Shown here: positions 12,400 through 24,020 of the stretch, piece by piece
Layout of the letters: each line of letters begins with the position of its first letter
How positions within the stretch are numbered: the stretch's first letter is position 1
NCBI GenBank assembly: GCA_021186555.1
Contig: JAJKFL010000013.1
Span: 38,243,644 to 38,307,643, forward strand
Origin: Reticulitermes speratus
Lineage: Eukaryota > Arthropoda > Insecta > Blattodea > Rhinotermitidae
Length of the DNA stretch: 64,000 nt
Direction: 5' to 3'
The notes under the pieces: model-generated
Database searches by the model: none
The model's input: only the letters and a program-made list of their open reading frames with translations
Told to the model about the DNA's origin: nothing
Translations under genes and position numbers: made by a program

Positions 12400-13186
12400 C
12401 GTAAAATATATATGGTGCATAAACATAAGGAATAACAGCTATAGACATAAACTTTAAATATTATACTGCTGATATATTTGTATCCGTAGTTAACAATTCT
12501 TGACATGTCGTTATTTATGTTTGGTTGTGTCAGGTATGTTCGCAAGAATTCATTTTTGAACTTCTGTCAGCTTTATGATGTGATAGTTAACACTATGTCC
12601 GTAATATGTATTTTAATATTATCCTCCACATATACGGTTACGTCACCCAAGCCCTCCCTTGTCTTCATGATACATGAATAAGCTTTACTAACTCCTCCCC
12701 ATCATTAGAGGTTTTTACCATGTTTCTAAGCCTTCGGATATGGTTTGAGCCCACAGCATTTTTCAGTAGCATGTAGGCTACGTATCCTGTCACATACGAA
12801 GGCGAAACGAATCATAACGTGACGTAACAATTACTGTGACGTATAAGCGGCTACCTGGCAACAAACCTAATTCGGTTGAAGAATTCAAATTGACTACGAG
12901 TACAACTTCCTTCTTATTGTGACATTTCTTACGGTTGCTATGTTTCCCTTTGTCGGTGCGTTGCTGCTGGTGATGAGAATGAAAGATGACAATCTTGTTC
13001 GAGTCTTGACTTGTTACTTGTGGACTGAAGACCTTTAATGCCGTCTTATACAGGTCTGTATCAAGATTCTAGCGCTACAATTTAGCATTGACACAAAATC
13101 TCTTTAAATATCTACATATATGAGTGCTTCTTGATATTTCTCATTGCTTGTTTCACAGTTCATACAATACAGTTCGTCTAAACAGG
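12400..13186. other. No recognisable gene
   Basis: A short TTTTAATATTATCCTCCAC motif at about 12610 resembles the antisense LINE relics seen elsewhere, but the match is too short to call. I recognise nothing else. Confidence 0.4.
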
Positions 13187-13193
13187 TTATAGG

Positions 13194-13447
13194 TCGATCC
13201 CGGTGGCCGTGTGGTCTAAAGGCCGCTGATTGCTAGGGATCGAGGATTTGAATCCCGCCGGGGACATGTGTTTGTGTTTGTTGTGTGTTATGTAGGTAGA
13301 GGCCTGTGCAACGAGCTGACCACTTGTTCAGAAGGTTCTACAGGTGTGTGTAGTGTTTATGTCTAATTGTGTGTGTGATCTAGAAACCTCAACAATGAGA
13401 CGGCCTAGGCCCGAGGTCGTCTCTTGCGCCACAGAAAAAAGAATAGA
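13194..13447 (+). mobile_element. tRNA-derived SINE, third family
   Basis: The head CGATCCCGGTGGCCGTGTGG is followed by a decayed B box (GGATTTGAATCCCGCCGG). The body has TTGTGTGTTATGTAGGTAGAGG, and the end has a degraded GAGACGGCCTAGGCCCGAGG. TTATAGG repeats at 13187-13193 and 13448-13454. The better-preserved sister is at 57491. Confidence 0.8.
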
Positions 13448-13459
13448 TTATAGGCGTAT

Positions 13460-13990
13460 AGCGACAATGGGAGAAAGACATTGATGAACTTGCAAGGACG
13501 TGGAAGAAAGCGGCTGTTCGATAGTTTAAAGAACTGTTCCACTATTTATTAACGGGATAAAGAAGTCGTTGAACAGACCGTGCCTTATCTCAAATGGTTA
13601 GTTGCCGGCGGAGGCGGGGTTTCAATCTCAGGGCAGTCCAAGTGGGATTTATGATGAACAAAGTGTCATTGGTACAACATTCTTCTCCTTTTACTTCTAA
13701 TTTCGGCTGTCAGTATCATTCCACCAGTGATCCATGCTTTTTCGTTAATCTATCACCGACGCTATCTCAACAATTAGCAGCATCGTTAAATAACACTTTA
13801 AAAAGGCAATGGGCACTTTCAGCAAAAATCAAATCGAAATATTCCGAATGTAAAGGAACAGTGCTAACAACTAAAACCGTTACATACACAATTCATTTTA
13901 ATATCATCCTTTCAACCACACATATACGTTCCAGATGTAAAATGTGCTTGTAAGGAGCAGTTATAAACCCAACTGTTTTTCAATATTAAT
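13460..13990. other. No recognisable feature
   Basis: A 119-codon plus frame (13594-13953) has no recognisable domain. Its tail overlaps a TTTTAATATCATCC motif that may be LINE-derived. Confidence 0.4.
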
Positions 13991-13999
13991 AAATGTATT

Positions 14000-14110
14000 A
14001 CCTTCGAAAATTACAATTTTTTATTGGTTATATCAATAATGCTACATGTTTCGGTCCTTCTCACGGACCATCATCAAGCATAAAAAGTACGTATCTGAAA
14101 CACAAGTACG
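14000..14110 (-). repeat. Isolated hairpin box (single arm)
   Basis: On the minus strand TTGATGATGGTCC, a 7-nt loop and GGACCGAAACATGTAGC form the same box as in the hairpin elements. An AATAAAAA-like stretch follows about 35 bases later. Only one arm is present, with no inverted partner nearby. Confidence 0.6.
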
Positions 14111-14406
14111 TATGCAAGCTGAATATTACTAATTTGCGAAATCACATATTTTACAATTTTGTTTCAATACTTCTGTAGCATTAAGTAGTGAATGTGTAAT
14201 TTCTTGTATATTTTATAAGTTAAAGTATTTCTCTAAAATTGTTTGTCTTTCTAAAAACAATGCTTCATTCCTTTGGGTAAAATATTTAGTTTTCCAAGTG
14301 TGCTTATTTTTTGGGCGAACGTGGTTACTACTGGCATATCATTAGTAATATTGAAATGTCACGACAAAACGACATGAATTCATTAAAATTGCCGAAGGTT
14401 TTTTGG

Positions 14407-14650
14407 AGATGGTGTGTTTACTGAGGTGCCACATTAGATGGTGTGTTATGACTGAGGTGCCACATTAGATGGTGTGTTACTGAGGTGCCACATTAGATGG
14501 TGTGTTACTGAGGTGCCACATTAGATGGTGTGTTACTGAGATGCACATTAGATGGTGTGTTACTGAGGTGCCACATTATTTAATGTGTGGTGTGTTACTG
14601 AGGTGCCACATCTTAGATGGGTGTGTTACTGATGGTGCCACACATTAGAG
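14407..14650. repeat. 28-bp minisatellite
   Basis: About eight imperfect copies of a 28-bp unit built from ATGGTGTGTTACTGAGG and TGCCACATTAG. Some copies carry small insertions or deletions. It lies 420 bp past the end of the last visible Pax exon. Confidence 0.92.
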
Positions 14651-15071
14651 ACTTTCCTATTCTCTCGTTTTTGTTAAACCCAGACAATATTTCAGAAGCT
14701 GGTTCTGCGACTTTCTTTCGTCACCAGACAAAATATATAAATTGTATATGATATTATATTATATTGTATATTATGTATTGTATACTATATGGTGGTAATC
14801 TCTGTGCCAAAAGTATGTTGAAGGTTCTGTGAAACTTTGGTCTTTTTCTAAGAGTCTGTGTGACATCACATTCCATAAAACAGACTTTCTTACCTCAAAT
14901 ACCGTATTTTAGTTACATCATTCTATTCATGGGAAGTCAGTATGGATATTGTGCCACTGGGGTAACGTCGTCCTACGTCACATAAACCATTGGCTTCAAA
15001 GTATTAAAACAAACCAAGACCCAGTACCGAATTGACGGCATATCTCTCGATTCGTAAAGAATATCTGAAAC
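14650..15071 (-). other. 3' flank of the Pax exon (3' UTR or intron)
   Basis: If TAG at 15072-15074 is used, this stretch is 3' UTR and flank. If the donor overlapping that stop is used, it is intron. I could not identify a convincing polyadenylation signal with a matching GT-rich element. Confidence 0.3.
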
Positions 15072-15421
15072 CTACCTATAGTTATCAGTCCACGCCGTCG
15101 AGACGTCCACACCTTTGGCAGCAGATTGCGCATGATGACGCGTCCATGGCGACGTCTGGTGGTGGGACGCACAATGTTGGCCGGGCATGACACCAGGCGG
15201 CGCCGGGGGCGGTGGAGGTTGGTGGTGCGGGTAACCGGGGAATTGATTGGTGGAGGTTGTGGTGGCGGTGGAGCCCGTTCCTGACACGGGGTCACTGGCT
15301 GCGCTAGAGGCACCTGGGTGGTGATAGCCAGCCGCGGAATTGTAAGTGCTGAGCGCTCCTGCTGCTGCGTAGCCGGCCACAGCTGCCGCAGCGCTCTGCT
15401 GGGCCCAGGAGGTCGTGTGGC
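15072..15421 (-). CDS. Pax3/7: Pax3/7 homeobox gene, C-terminal exon (visible exon 3)
   Basis: This exon encodes about 116 residues of the transcription factor's C-terminal region. It is low-complexity: an alanine-rich start (SWAQQSAAAA, then AGYAAAGALSTYNSAAGYHH), a serine/threonine stretch, and a proline run (PHHQPPPPPAPPG) before a His-rich end finishing WTDNYR. The acceptor is a pyrimidine-rich tract ending CGGCAG at 15422. The first two bases complete a serine codon begun in the exon at 37101, so the phase fits. The frame ends in TAG at 15072-15074, but AG|GTAGGT at 15077-15070 is a good splice donor overlapping that stop. The exon may therefore end at 15076 and continue further down the minus strand. 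The high GC content contrasts with the AT-rich introns. Confidence 0.85.
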
Positions 15422-15604
15422 CTGCCGGAGAAAGGATGCTTATGTATTAGATGGCCAAGAAACCACCTCTTGCTATGGAAACTAAAGGACTCATTAGTCA
15501 TCCCGGATATAAATTAACAATCGCATCTATTTGAACCACTGTGAATTCTGCTTGTGAGTTCTGACGTTTTCACAGCGGTGTGCCTCAAGGATCCGTTCGT
15601 CTTG

Positions 15605-15707
15605 GATATGACGGTGTGCCACTTGATGAGCGAATCAATCCTGCGAAACGCCGAAAACCGCGCTGTTCCAGTGACACAGCGTCATATCCCAGAAGAGCGA
15701 ATTATTG
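15605..15707. mobile_element. MITE-like element (family of 10930)
   Basis: GGATATGACGGTGTGCCACTTG at the left pairs with inverted AGTGACACAGCGTCATATCC at the right, about 60 bp apart. It sits just upstream (in gene sense) of the acceptor of the last visible Pax exon. Confidence 0.6.
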
Positions 15708-15709
15708 TT

Positions 15710-16680
15710 AGATTTTGTTTCTCTAAGAACCACTTTAATATTTTGTTCTTGCACAAGCCTTGATCTCTTTATGTGGCTTCTTTCTAAAATTTCAAGTTTA
15801 AAATAGAGGTCTACAGATAGCTTATGGTTACTGTTCGCTAATTGTGCCTTAATATTGAACTATAAAATGCAGAGTTATGTTATGCAATTGTTGGGCATTA
15901 TCTGTTCAAGAAATTATAAGTAGGTAAGTCAAACAAGTCAAATTGAAGGCTTAAAAATGTGCTAGATAATTTAGTTCAGATTTTTTTTCGGCACAACTTT
16001 GTCACTTTTCAAAATTTTGCCAAATCTACCGTACCCGCTACATGCGTGTAACCCATACTGTTATCTTATTCTGCATGCGGTTTACATAGTAGGGCTTTGA
16101 TTTTTTTTTTTTTTCGCATTTCAAAAATATTCTTTTGACTCGCCCTCTTATATCCACTGTAGCTGAATCGGTTTTAGAACCTCTCCAGAAAACAACCGTA
16201 ACAATGAAACCCGGATTCGACATTGGTCTATTACATTGTAATTGACACTGTACCGGGCCAATGATAACAGACTTGGAAAATATGAAACCTTTTTTAAAAA
16301 AAACTTATGTAAAATATAAGGTGACAATATGGCGGCTGTGCGAGCATTTTCTTTACGCGTGAGTTTTAAGACGATAATTAATGAAAACTGGAGATTGTCG
16401 TGTTAAATTTGTTATGAAGACGGTCTACCAATGTCAGTCTCTTCAATAAAATAACAAGCAATAAAAACAGTAGTAATAAAAACGCATTGCCAAAGTACGC
16501 TTTGACTTCCGCTCGAACCTTTTTCTGTTTAGTTGAAGGGATAACTAGTTTTGAGCTTGTTGAAGGAACAAATGTGAGAAGATCGAGTGAAGAATTTGTT
16601 GCTCCCTGTATAGAAACTAATAGGTGCTGATCAATATATCTTTATAACGCTCGTTAAATAATTCCTATTATTCATTCAGG
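15710..16680. other. Intron 2, no further feature
   Basis: AT-rich intronic DNA of the Pax gene with poly(T)/poly(A) runs near 16100 and 16290. No gene or element is recognised. Confidence 0.5.
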
Positions 16681-16684
16681 ATAC

Positions 16685-16950
16685 TTGGCTTAGATAAGCC
16701 CAGGAATCGTGGTTCGATTCCATGCAGAAGCAAGAAACTTTATTTACTCCGAAATGTCATGACCGTCTCTAGAACCCAGGCAGCGTGTTATTCGATGGGC
16801 TTCAGAAGCGTTACCCCGGGGACAAAGCGGTCGAGAGTGAAGCTGGCTCAATCCCCTCCATCTAGAACCACTGTTGAGAAAGACTGGAGCTATGCTTCAC
16901 TCTCCCCATATTCGTATCCTTCACAGGAGCAAATTTATTTGGATCATTTG
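16685..16950 (+). mobile_element. SINE relic (family of 8161)
   Basis: A decayed B box (GTGGTTCGATTCC) is followed by GCAAGAAACTT. Further on come CCCCTCCATCTAGAACC and GGAGCTATGCTTCACTC, in the order of the complete copy at 26680. No target duplication was found. Confidence 0.6.
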
Positions 16951-16959
16951 TGCTAGGGA

Positions 16960-19172
16960 AAACTTTAAAATGATATAGACATTCTGTATAGTAAGGACTG
17001 TTGCACTCTCAGTATTTTATATGTATCCAGATCTAGGACAGTAACAAATGAACAAACACGAGGAATGGAGGCTATAAAGTGTGTTTCTTTACTTTATTTG
17101 GAGGATAGAGAAGGGAACGGAACATAAAAGTATTTAAGATAAAAGAGAAGAACTGAAAATGGCAAAGACCATTATAAAAATTTTAAAAACTACATTACCA
17201 GGGAAGATGGCCAGCACCCCCTGACAAAATGCCGTCACGGTGAGAGTTTACCCAAAACAAAAAAAGAACTTAAACACTGAGGCCATAAATATCGTTTTAC
17301 ATAGTGTCCTTGCGTCAATGGTTTTCTACAATATTGTTTTAGCACTGTGTTTTCGAAGATGTAGTTTCCGAATCGAAAGAAATTTTCTTACGAGATACCA
17401 CCATTATTTATACACCACAGTCTCAGTTATGACACATAATTACAGCCTAAATATTTAAACGGGACGGATAAAAGAAATCACCAAACAGCAAAATCAAAAT
17501 CGGCAAAAAGTCAAGAAATATAACGTATTTTTAACATTCTTCCATCATTCAGAAACACTTCTGACGTATCATGACGTCCGCTGGCACATCATTCCTCTGC
17601 AGTTCTCATTTCCTACCATTATGCACTTCATGATCTGTTTTCTAGGTGGCGGTAGTGATCTGCTTCCCTTTTCGCTGGAACGAACAGTGGTTAGTTAAAA
17701 AGTTGAGCCCTTGACTGAGCATATATCCATGTAATCGAGAGCTAAATTACGGCGCGTGCGCATAACCGGAAGTTCTGTACGAAGTTCCATTCATGCACGG
17801 AAGGGAGGTCCTGGCGTGAAAGGATAGCTTCCTTGTAATTGTGAGATTTATCGTAAAAGTTATGTGATTTTAGTGTTACAGTGTGTGTGTTAGTGTCCAC
17901 TGGCGTGTTCTTCCATGGTTTATTTGTGATACAATGTAATATAGAGCAGATGATCTGTGATATAGACTGTATCCACACACGGGCTGTTGCTTCATGATAT
18001 TCCATCGTCAGATTCGGTGGCAACGACTGGCTTGAGGTAAGGGGTGACACCTGGCATTAATAAAATGACGAAAAGTGAGCAGTTGTTGTGAATGCTGCAG
18101 TTGTTGAATTTCATATCTCAGTATTGTGTTGACGTTATGAAAATATACGAGTACAAATATTTATCTATCATAGCAGCAAATCTTTCTTTTCTAACACAGT
18201 ACAGTTACTAGCACTTCGAGATACTATTATTTCTTTAGCCACAGCAGTATTTATAGGCGAATATGCACCTGCAATCGTAATAAAAGCCTTCACTTCTGCC
18301 TTCTTTTCAACTCACGCCTCACTGAATTCTCGCCATATTACATCACAGCAGCCAACACAAGACAGTCGCGGAAGCTCAAGTTCCAACACATGCAGGCTGT
18401 TCAAAACAGCAAATGTAATCAAACAAGATTGGGTTTTCGCGTTTCATATTAGTGACAGAGGCTCACGCCATCGTCGCGCGCATTCATTTAAAACACTAAA
18501 TATTAGGCTTTGAGTTAGTGTATGAGTAAAAACCAAGATTAGGTCTGAGTTTGTTGGTGTGTTGTTTTGGCAGCCGTAAGCCATTCGGTGTTACTGCCTA
18601 CTGTCGATATTGTCTGTATGCTTTCTATTGCATGTGACGCAATAGCAGGGCACAAATGAAGGTAAGCTTACATATCCTCCACCACACACACACACAACAC
18701 AGAGCCAAACGCAGACCGCCCCTCCCCTCCCCCCTTCGGTATAGCTTTACTCCTACTTAAGCGCCCATGAAAGTCTGTGAGGAGAAGTTCCCGATTATAC
18801 CGTATGTCGATCTACCGCTGCCAACCATATACCGCCACAAACTGAAGTGAAAAGCAGTGGCGCTGTATTACGATTACATTAGCACAGGAGTTCTCTTACT
18901 TTTTCGCTGCCATGTCGCTAAATGACAACAGTGTCAATGTACCGCCAATAATGTTTGTATTGAAATAAAAATGCTGAAATTGCAAAGACTGGCTGACATC
19001 CGTGATGAGTTATACAATTTTGCCAGCGATGCAGCTCATTGGCAATATATGTGGCTTATGTTTTGTTTAGTTTTAAAATTCTTATCCTTTTTTATAGTTA
19101 TATATTTTATTAAGGCCGCGTAGCAGTAAACAGTGTTTGGCTTGCTTGTAGCGGTACACGTAACATAAAGAA
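16960..19172. other. Intron 2, no recognisable element
   Basis: Non-coding DNA with a short CA-rich and C-rich stretch near 18680-18735. The small frames at 17240 and 17742 show no domain. Confidence 0.5.
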
Positions 19173-19181
19173 GTATTTAAA

Positions 19182-19447
19182 TAAGTCAAACACAAATAAT
19201 GTATATTATATACTTTATTGTGGCAACATGTTTCGACCTAATTCGGTCATCTGCAGGCCATTAATATAAAACTCATATAGAAGTGTTCTATCTCTAATAC
19301 CATCTAATTATCAATAGAGGGTCTACCATCTAATACAATTGCACGCAACACTTCTATGAGTTTTATATTAATGTCCTGAAGATGACCGAATTTGGTCGAA
19401 ACATGTTGCCACAATAGAGTATATAATACAAATTAGTTGTGCTGACG
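19182..19447. mobile_element. Hairpin element with 9-bp direct repeats
   Basis: Arms of about 90 bp face each other. Both carry the box, read outward: CTGCAGATGACC or CTGAAGATGACC, a 6-nt loop, GGTC and GAAACATGTTGCC. ACAATAAAGTATATAAT or a close variant follows. GTATTTAAA occurs at 19173-19181 and 19448-19456. The stem GACC/GGTC is kept in both arms even though the loops differ. Confidence 0.82.
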
Positions 19448-19865
19448 GTATTTAAAACCTTCTTTGTTGCAAAATAACTGCAAACACTTTTACAAGGGAA
19501 GGTCGATGACCTTGACCACTATTACACTCCTACGTTAGTCACAACACAGATTTGATTGTTCACTGAAGCTGGCTTTACATTTATGGCAGCGTGTTCCGGC
19601 TGAATAAGCCATCTTCGTAAAGAGTCAGATTGAATTAGCGTGTGCAATTGTGAGCTGTGAGAAGAGTTACTTTATTGGGCGTACAAGATTTTATTTTTCT
19701 CCTTACATGTTTATAACTAATGGCGAGATAGGAAATGAGCGTACGAGTATAAGGCAACATCCACGCGAGTTCGAATCTTTGCTTCCTGGACCCTTCCCAG
19801 ATCGTCATAGCATTTAATCTATTTTGGTCGCAATTTATTGTTATTTTTACATTTTTGCACACATT

Positions 19866-19904
19866 ATAGATTATTATTGTTATTATTATTATTATTATTA
19901 TTAG
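19866..19904. repeat. (ATT)n microsatellite
   Basis: A run of ATT/TTA trinucleotides with one or two interruptions. Confidence 0.85.
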
Positions 19905-20152
19905 AGTACGTTACTATATTCATTTCATTATATTTATCGCTTATACATAACATCAAGTCTTCGCCCCTCCGAAATACTTTGTAATTACTGGCTTAAAAAC
20001 AATATTCTTACACGATTTGCAGCTATATTCATAATCTACACACCAAATTTCATATTCCTAGATATAACCCATAAATATTAAATTTTATGATTGCGTGTTT
20101 TCCCTCAGATATAATATATATATATATATACAGCATATGTATCACATGAAGA

Positions 20153-20546
20153 CATAGGCGTAACTTGGATAGTAACATTGGGGGGGGGGGGGAAATTTGA
20201 CCATGGGTGTTAGGAACTTTAATTTAGGAAGGAATCAATTTAAGAAGATGGGGAAGATTTATTTGAACTTGTTCTAAAAATACAATGACCTTAGGCAAAG
20301 GTCACAGAGAATTTAAGGTGCCTCTCTTCCTTTGTAAATGGGTGACTCAGATGCCTCTATTATGTGTCCCGTAAAACGCAGTTTTTTTATTTTTTCTCTC
20401 TTTACACCACCCAAATAATCGTTTAGAATATTTATACTTTTTATTTGCGCCTCTTCAACTCAGTAGCTAAAAATGTATTATTTGGCAGATAAATATTAGA
20501 GGAGCATTTACCCACCCCTTTGCACCCCCTCCAAGTTACGCCAATG
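20153..20546. mobile_element. hAT-like MITE with 8-bp target duplication
   Basis: The ends are CATAGGCGTAACTTGGA (left) and inverted TCCAAGTTACGCCAATG (right), flanked by CATGAAGA at 20145-20152 and 20547-20554. The interior is AT-rich and non-coding, with a G-run near 20180 and a C-rich stretch near 20525. An 8-bp duplication and short inverted ends fit the hAT superfamily. No transposase is present. Confidence 0.75.
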
Positions 20547-21080
20547 CATGAAGAAATAAAGCAGATGCATTACTGTGGATCATTGTCAGTTATTGTAGAT
20601 TACTACTGTCATCACTGTTACATCCTCTTATGATCGTCGTTCTTTCTTTGCAGTTTCTCACACGCACATCCATCGTCGTTTGGTGAGTGGAATAATTTCT
20701 TACTTTCCTTTTCTATTCTCCAAGATTTGAAAAGCATATTTTCTTTTTCAGGGAAATGTATATTTCATTAGGCTGCTGCACTGGTTAAGGTACTTTTCTG
20801 TTCAGGGTTTGGAACAGCTGAATGAATGATTGAACAGTGTGCATTTAAGAACTACTGACAAAACCATTAAATTACTAATTCTATCAAATTACTTATACAA
20901 TTTTTTTATGTACAGGACTATATCATATATATTTTCATCTGCAGGTAGAAAATTTATTCTTACCTACATAGGTGTATACGCGATAACTTTACATTACAGT
21001 TTAGAATTATTTAATAAAATAGTTCCAGACACAATCTTTGAACAAATTTTTTGAAATTAATATTCATTTGTAAATATTTA

Positions 21081-21162
21081 TACAGGGCATACACAAACGA
21101 ATGGTGCGGTTTCAATACCTTGATATATTGATACCGCACCATTCTTTTGTGTATGCCCTGTA
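21081..21162. mobile_element. 82-bp palindromic mini-element, TA ends
   Basis: The ends TACAGGGCATACACAAA and TTTGTGTATGCCCTGTA enclose inverted GGTGCGGT and ACCGCACC. Almost nothing lies between the arms. A second copy of the same length is at 47259. TA at both ends and long inverted repeats suggest a mariner/Tc1-type element reduced to its terminal repeats. Confidence 0.8.
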
Positions 21163-21169
21163 TATGTGC

Positions 21170-22380
21170 AAATTTCTTACTTTCTTTGCCGTTCTGATGG
21201 TTTTTTGGTCTAATTTATTTTATACAAATAGTTGTATTATGCTGATTTATTTCGTAGTGTTTCTGCACGAAGGGGTTGAACGCAGATAGTGACTTTCTGC
21301 TGAAATCTTTAGCTACAAATAAATGATATGTACATATTATATGTTGCTTTCGATCGGAATGTACAATGAATTAATTTGGTGTTTTACACCATGATAACAA
21401 TTATATTGCACTATTATTTTCTTATTTTAATGGCCGCGTTTCTACGCATTTAATGAAAATCGGTGGGATTTATTAAATACGAAGTGAGACTTTAGATCAC
21501 ACTGATTAATTAGTTGCTATTGTTGTGTTTTTGATCCATAGTAAACCCACTGTCTCGTATTCCGAAACAATAATGCATTTACTTAGAGAAGACAAAAGTA
21601 TGTTAGTACGTTAGACAATTTTATGCTTCTATAGGAAGAAAGAATGCATATTTGTGCATTTTTCTCTAAAAACATGTATAATTTAGAGTCTTGTTCTGTA
21701 TGTTTACTTCGCGCTTCAACTCTTTTAAGAATAATTTTCGCGAAATAACATTTAAAATACATTTTTTGGTTCAAAGAAGACACTAAATACGTCTTACAAA
21801 ACCATTTGGTTTATGCTGTACAGATAAATAATAGTTGTTTATTCTAAAAATAGGAAACACTTAACAGCCACTCTTGGTCCAGCACAGGGGATTTTTAGTG
21901 TAAAATTGGAGGGTATGTACTAACCTCTGTGATTTTAAGGGTTAACACTTAATGGATGTAAAATTGATAGTGGGGGTGGCTCACTGCCGTGTTATTGAAT
22001 AAAAAAGATTTCCTGTTTATTTAACTAATTTGGTAGCAGCCACTGTTAACGTATAATTTTATGTCATATTCGATGTTTCGTGATTACGAATTAGCTATGT
22101 ATCTTGTATGAGACGGGTCACGAGGTTTTGGCTTGGATTTTGGTCTCATTCCATCCTCCTACCCATCCACCCAACTCCAAATAACCGTTGTTTATATTTA
22201 TCTACTGCACCTGCACATCTAACATAATGGATTCGAGTCCTTTTGGAGCAGTTCAGGAAATTCCCCGAATTTTGCAGAACCCAGAGTTTCATTACGTTTT
22301 TCAAAACAGACCGCCACTTGTTCTTAACCAGAACGAGATTAATCCCACCTGCGACCTACCATCCTATTTCTTGACGATCA
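21170..22380. other. Intron 2, no recognisable element
   Basis: AT-rich intronic sequence. I see no gene, RNA or repeat that I can name. Confidence 0.5.
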
Positions 22381-22394
22381 AACTTAATATCATC

Positions 22395-22651
22395 TGAAAT
22401 CTGTGGTCTTCTGGGTAATTACCGGCGTCGTGTGGTAATTATTTACCGACGTTTCGGGACGTTTCCGTCCCATCTTCACTGGTCAAGATTCCGAGTAGGA
22501 AAGGAAAGCCTTTCCTAGTCGGAATCTTGACCCGTGAAGATGGGACCGACACGTCCCGAAACGTCGGTAAATAATTACCACACGACGCCGTGTAATTACC
22601 CAGAAGACCACAGATATCATCAACATCGCGGCGGAAGCCTGAAATCAAGGT
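22395..22651. mobile_element. Hairpin element, best-preserved example of its subfamily
   Basis: Two arms of about 105 bp are inverted around 22503. In the right arm the box reads TGAAGATGGGAC, a 6-nt loop, GTCCC and GAAACGTCGG; the stem is perfect. A 36-bp extension on the right only (22616-22651) contains CATCGCGGCGGAAGCC. Target repeats TTAATATCATC (22384-22394) and TTAATATTATC (22652-22662) differ by one base. The insertion point lies in an antisense LINE relic. Confidence 0.88.
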
Positions 22652-22850
22652 TAATATTATCTTCCCGTCTACGCGTAACCCTTGAGAGTGTCACCTTCCT
22701 TCAGGTCTCCCCACCGAAACTTTGCATGCATTTCTCTTCTCTCATGTGTATGACAAATGCCCCGCCTCCAAGTCTTGCTTGGCATAATTTCTCAACTCCA
22801 GTTTTGCAACATACTTATTCATGTCCAGAATAACAGCACTGCGACATCTC
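22652..22850 (-). pseudogene. LINE relic, antisense 3' coding fragment
   Basis: TTAATATTATCTTCCCGTC corresponds on the minus strand to the reverse-transcriptase C-terminal segment W-E-D-N-I-K of the LINE at 49985. The rest is C/T-rich on the plus strand, as in the other antisense relics, and is heavily decayed. Confidence 0.45.
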
Positions 22851-24020
22851 GTGCTTATTTCAGTGGTTTAATACACGCTGCCATATATAGTATACCATAT
22901 CTCTCCAGCATTGATCAGATTCAAAATTAAATCAAATAGGACCTTATCGTGGTAATACCCATTTTTATATATTTGGTTAAAATTTTGAAATTTCAATTTA
23001 TTAAGATTATTATTTACAGAGAGTACCCCACGAGACTTATTTATTCTGAAATACTTATCTTTCATGCTCGAATTATTGGAAAACAATTTTAATATTTTGA
23101 TATAATATACACTATATTTTAATATCTTAATACATAATATTATTTTTATCTAGTTTTGGCTTATACAACTCCAATTTTTGTAAACTTTAGATTTCACCTA
23201 CCTGAAAAGCATCATTTTAATGGGTTGTATTTAAATTATCTCTCTTCATATATTTTTAAATGCCTGATGATAGATTTTTCCAAAAGCCGAAACATGTAGC
23301 AAGCAGTAAAAGTGACAAATTTAAGCTGCGATTGGCGGTCTATGCTTTATTTCTGTGTTCATACATCACAACGGAATGTTATCCATATGCTTACATTCTG
23401 TCATAATGGGATCACTCTTCGGTAGGCCTGTAAAGGTAAACTTTTCCTATTCTTCTGCGATGCTGTTCGTCCAATTTCTGTTGAACGTGTACTCGATAAA
23501 ACACGTCTTTTATGTTCGCAGTATTGTCCGCTAACATTACTATATATCTGACATATTTCATAACCACACAACACTTTAAACATATGCAATAAATTACATC
23601 ATAGCAACCCCCTCCTTTTGTGTACGAGTACAGCGTTCAAGAATTGCAGTCTGAACTCTGGCTGGATATTTGCCAACGTAACGCACTCCACCTCATTGGG
23701 TTCCAATAGAAACTGGTCTGCAGATTTTCCTCTTGTTTGTGCTCGCAGCTAAAACTCATGGAGAAAAGGTTATCTACCTTCTTGTGGCTAAACATATTAC
23801 CTGAGCACGGGCATAGCCCACATCTGTCACACGAACGTGGGTTCATTCTTGCCCAAAGTCACTGAATTTCTTGACGCCGGATAGGTCTAATGTTCTTCAT
23901 TCATAAGGGAAAAATGTTCCTGTGCACTCTATGAAGGCGTATGGGGAATGGAGGTACACTTCCTCTCAATCGTAACCTCAGCACTGGACTGAAGTGAGCG
24001 GTCAGCTTCACGGGTCGCAG
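22850..24020. other. Intron 2 with an isolated hairpin box
   Basis: The plus strand near 23256-23300 reads CCTGATGATAG, then GCCGAAACATGTAGC, a box like those in the hairpin elements but with a poor stem. The rest shows no identifiable gene. Confidence 0.4.
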
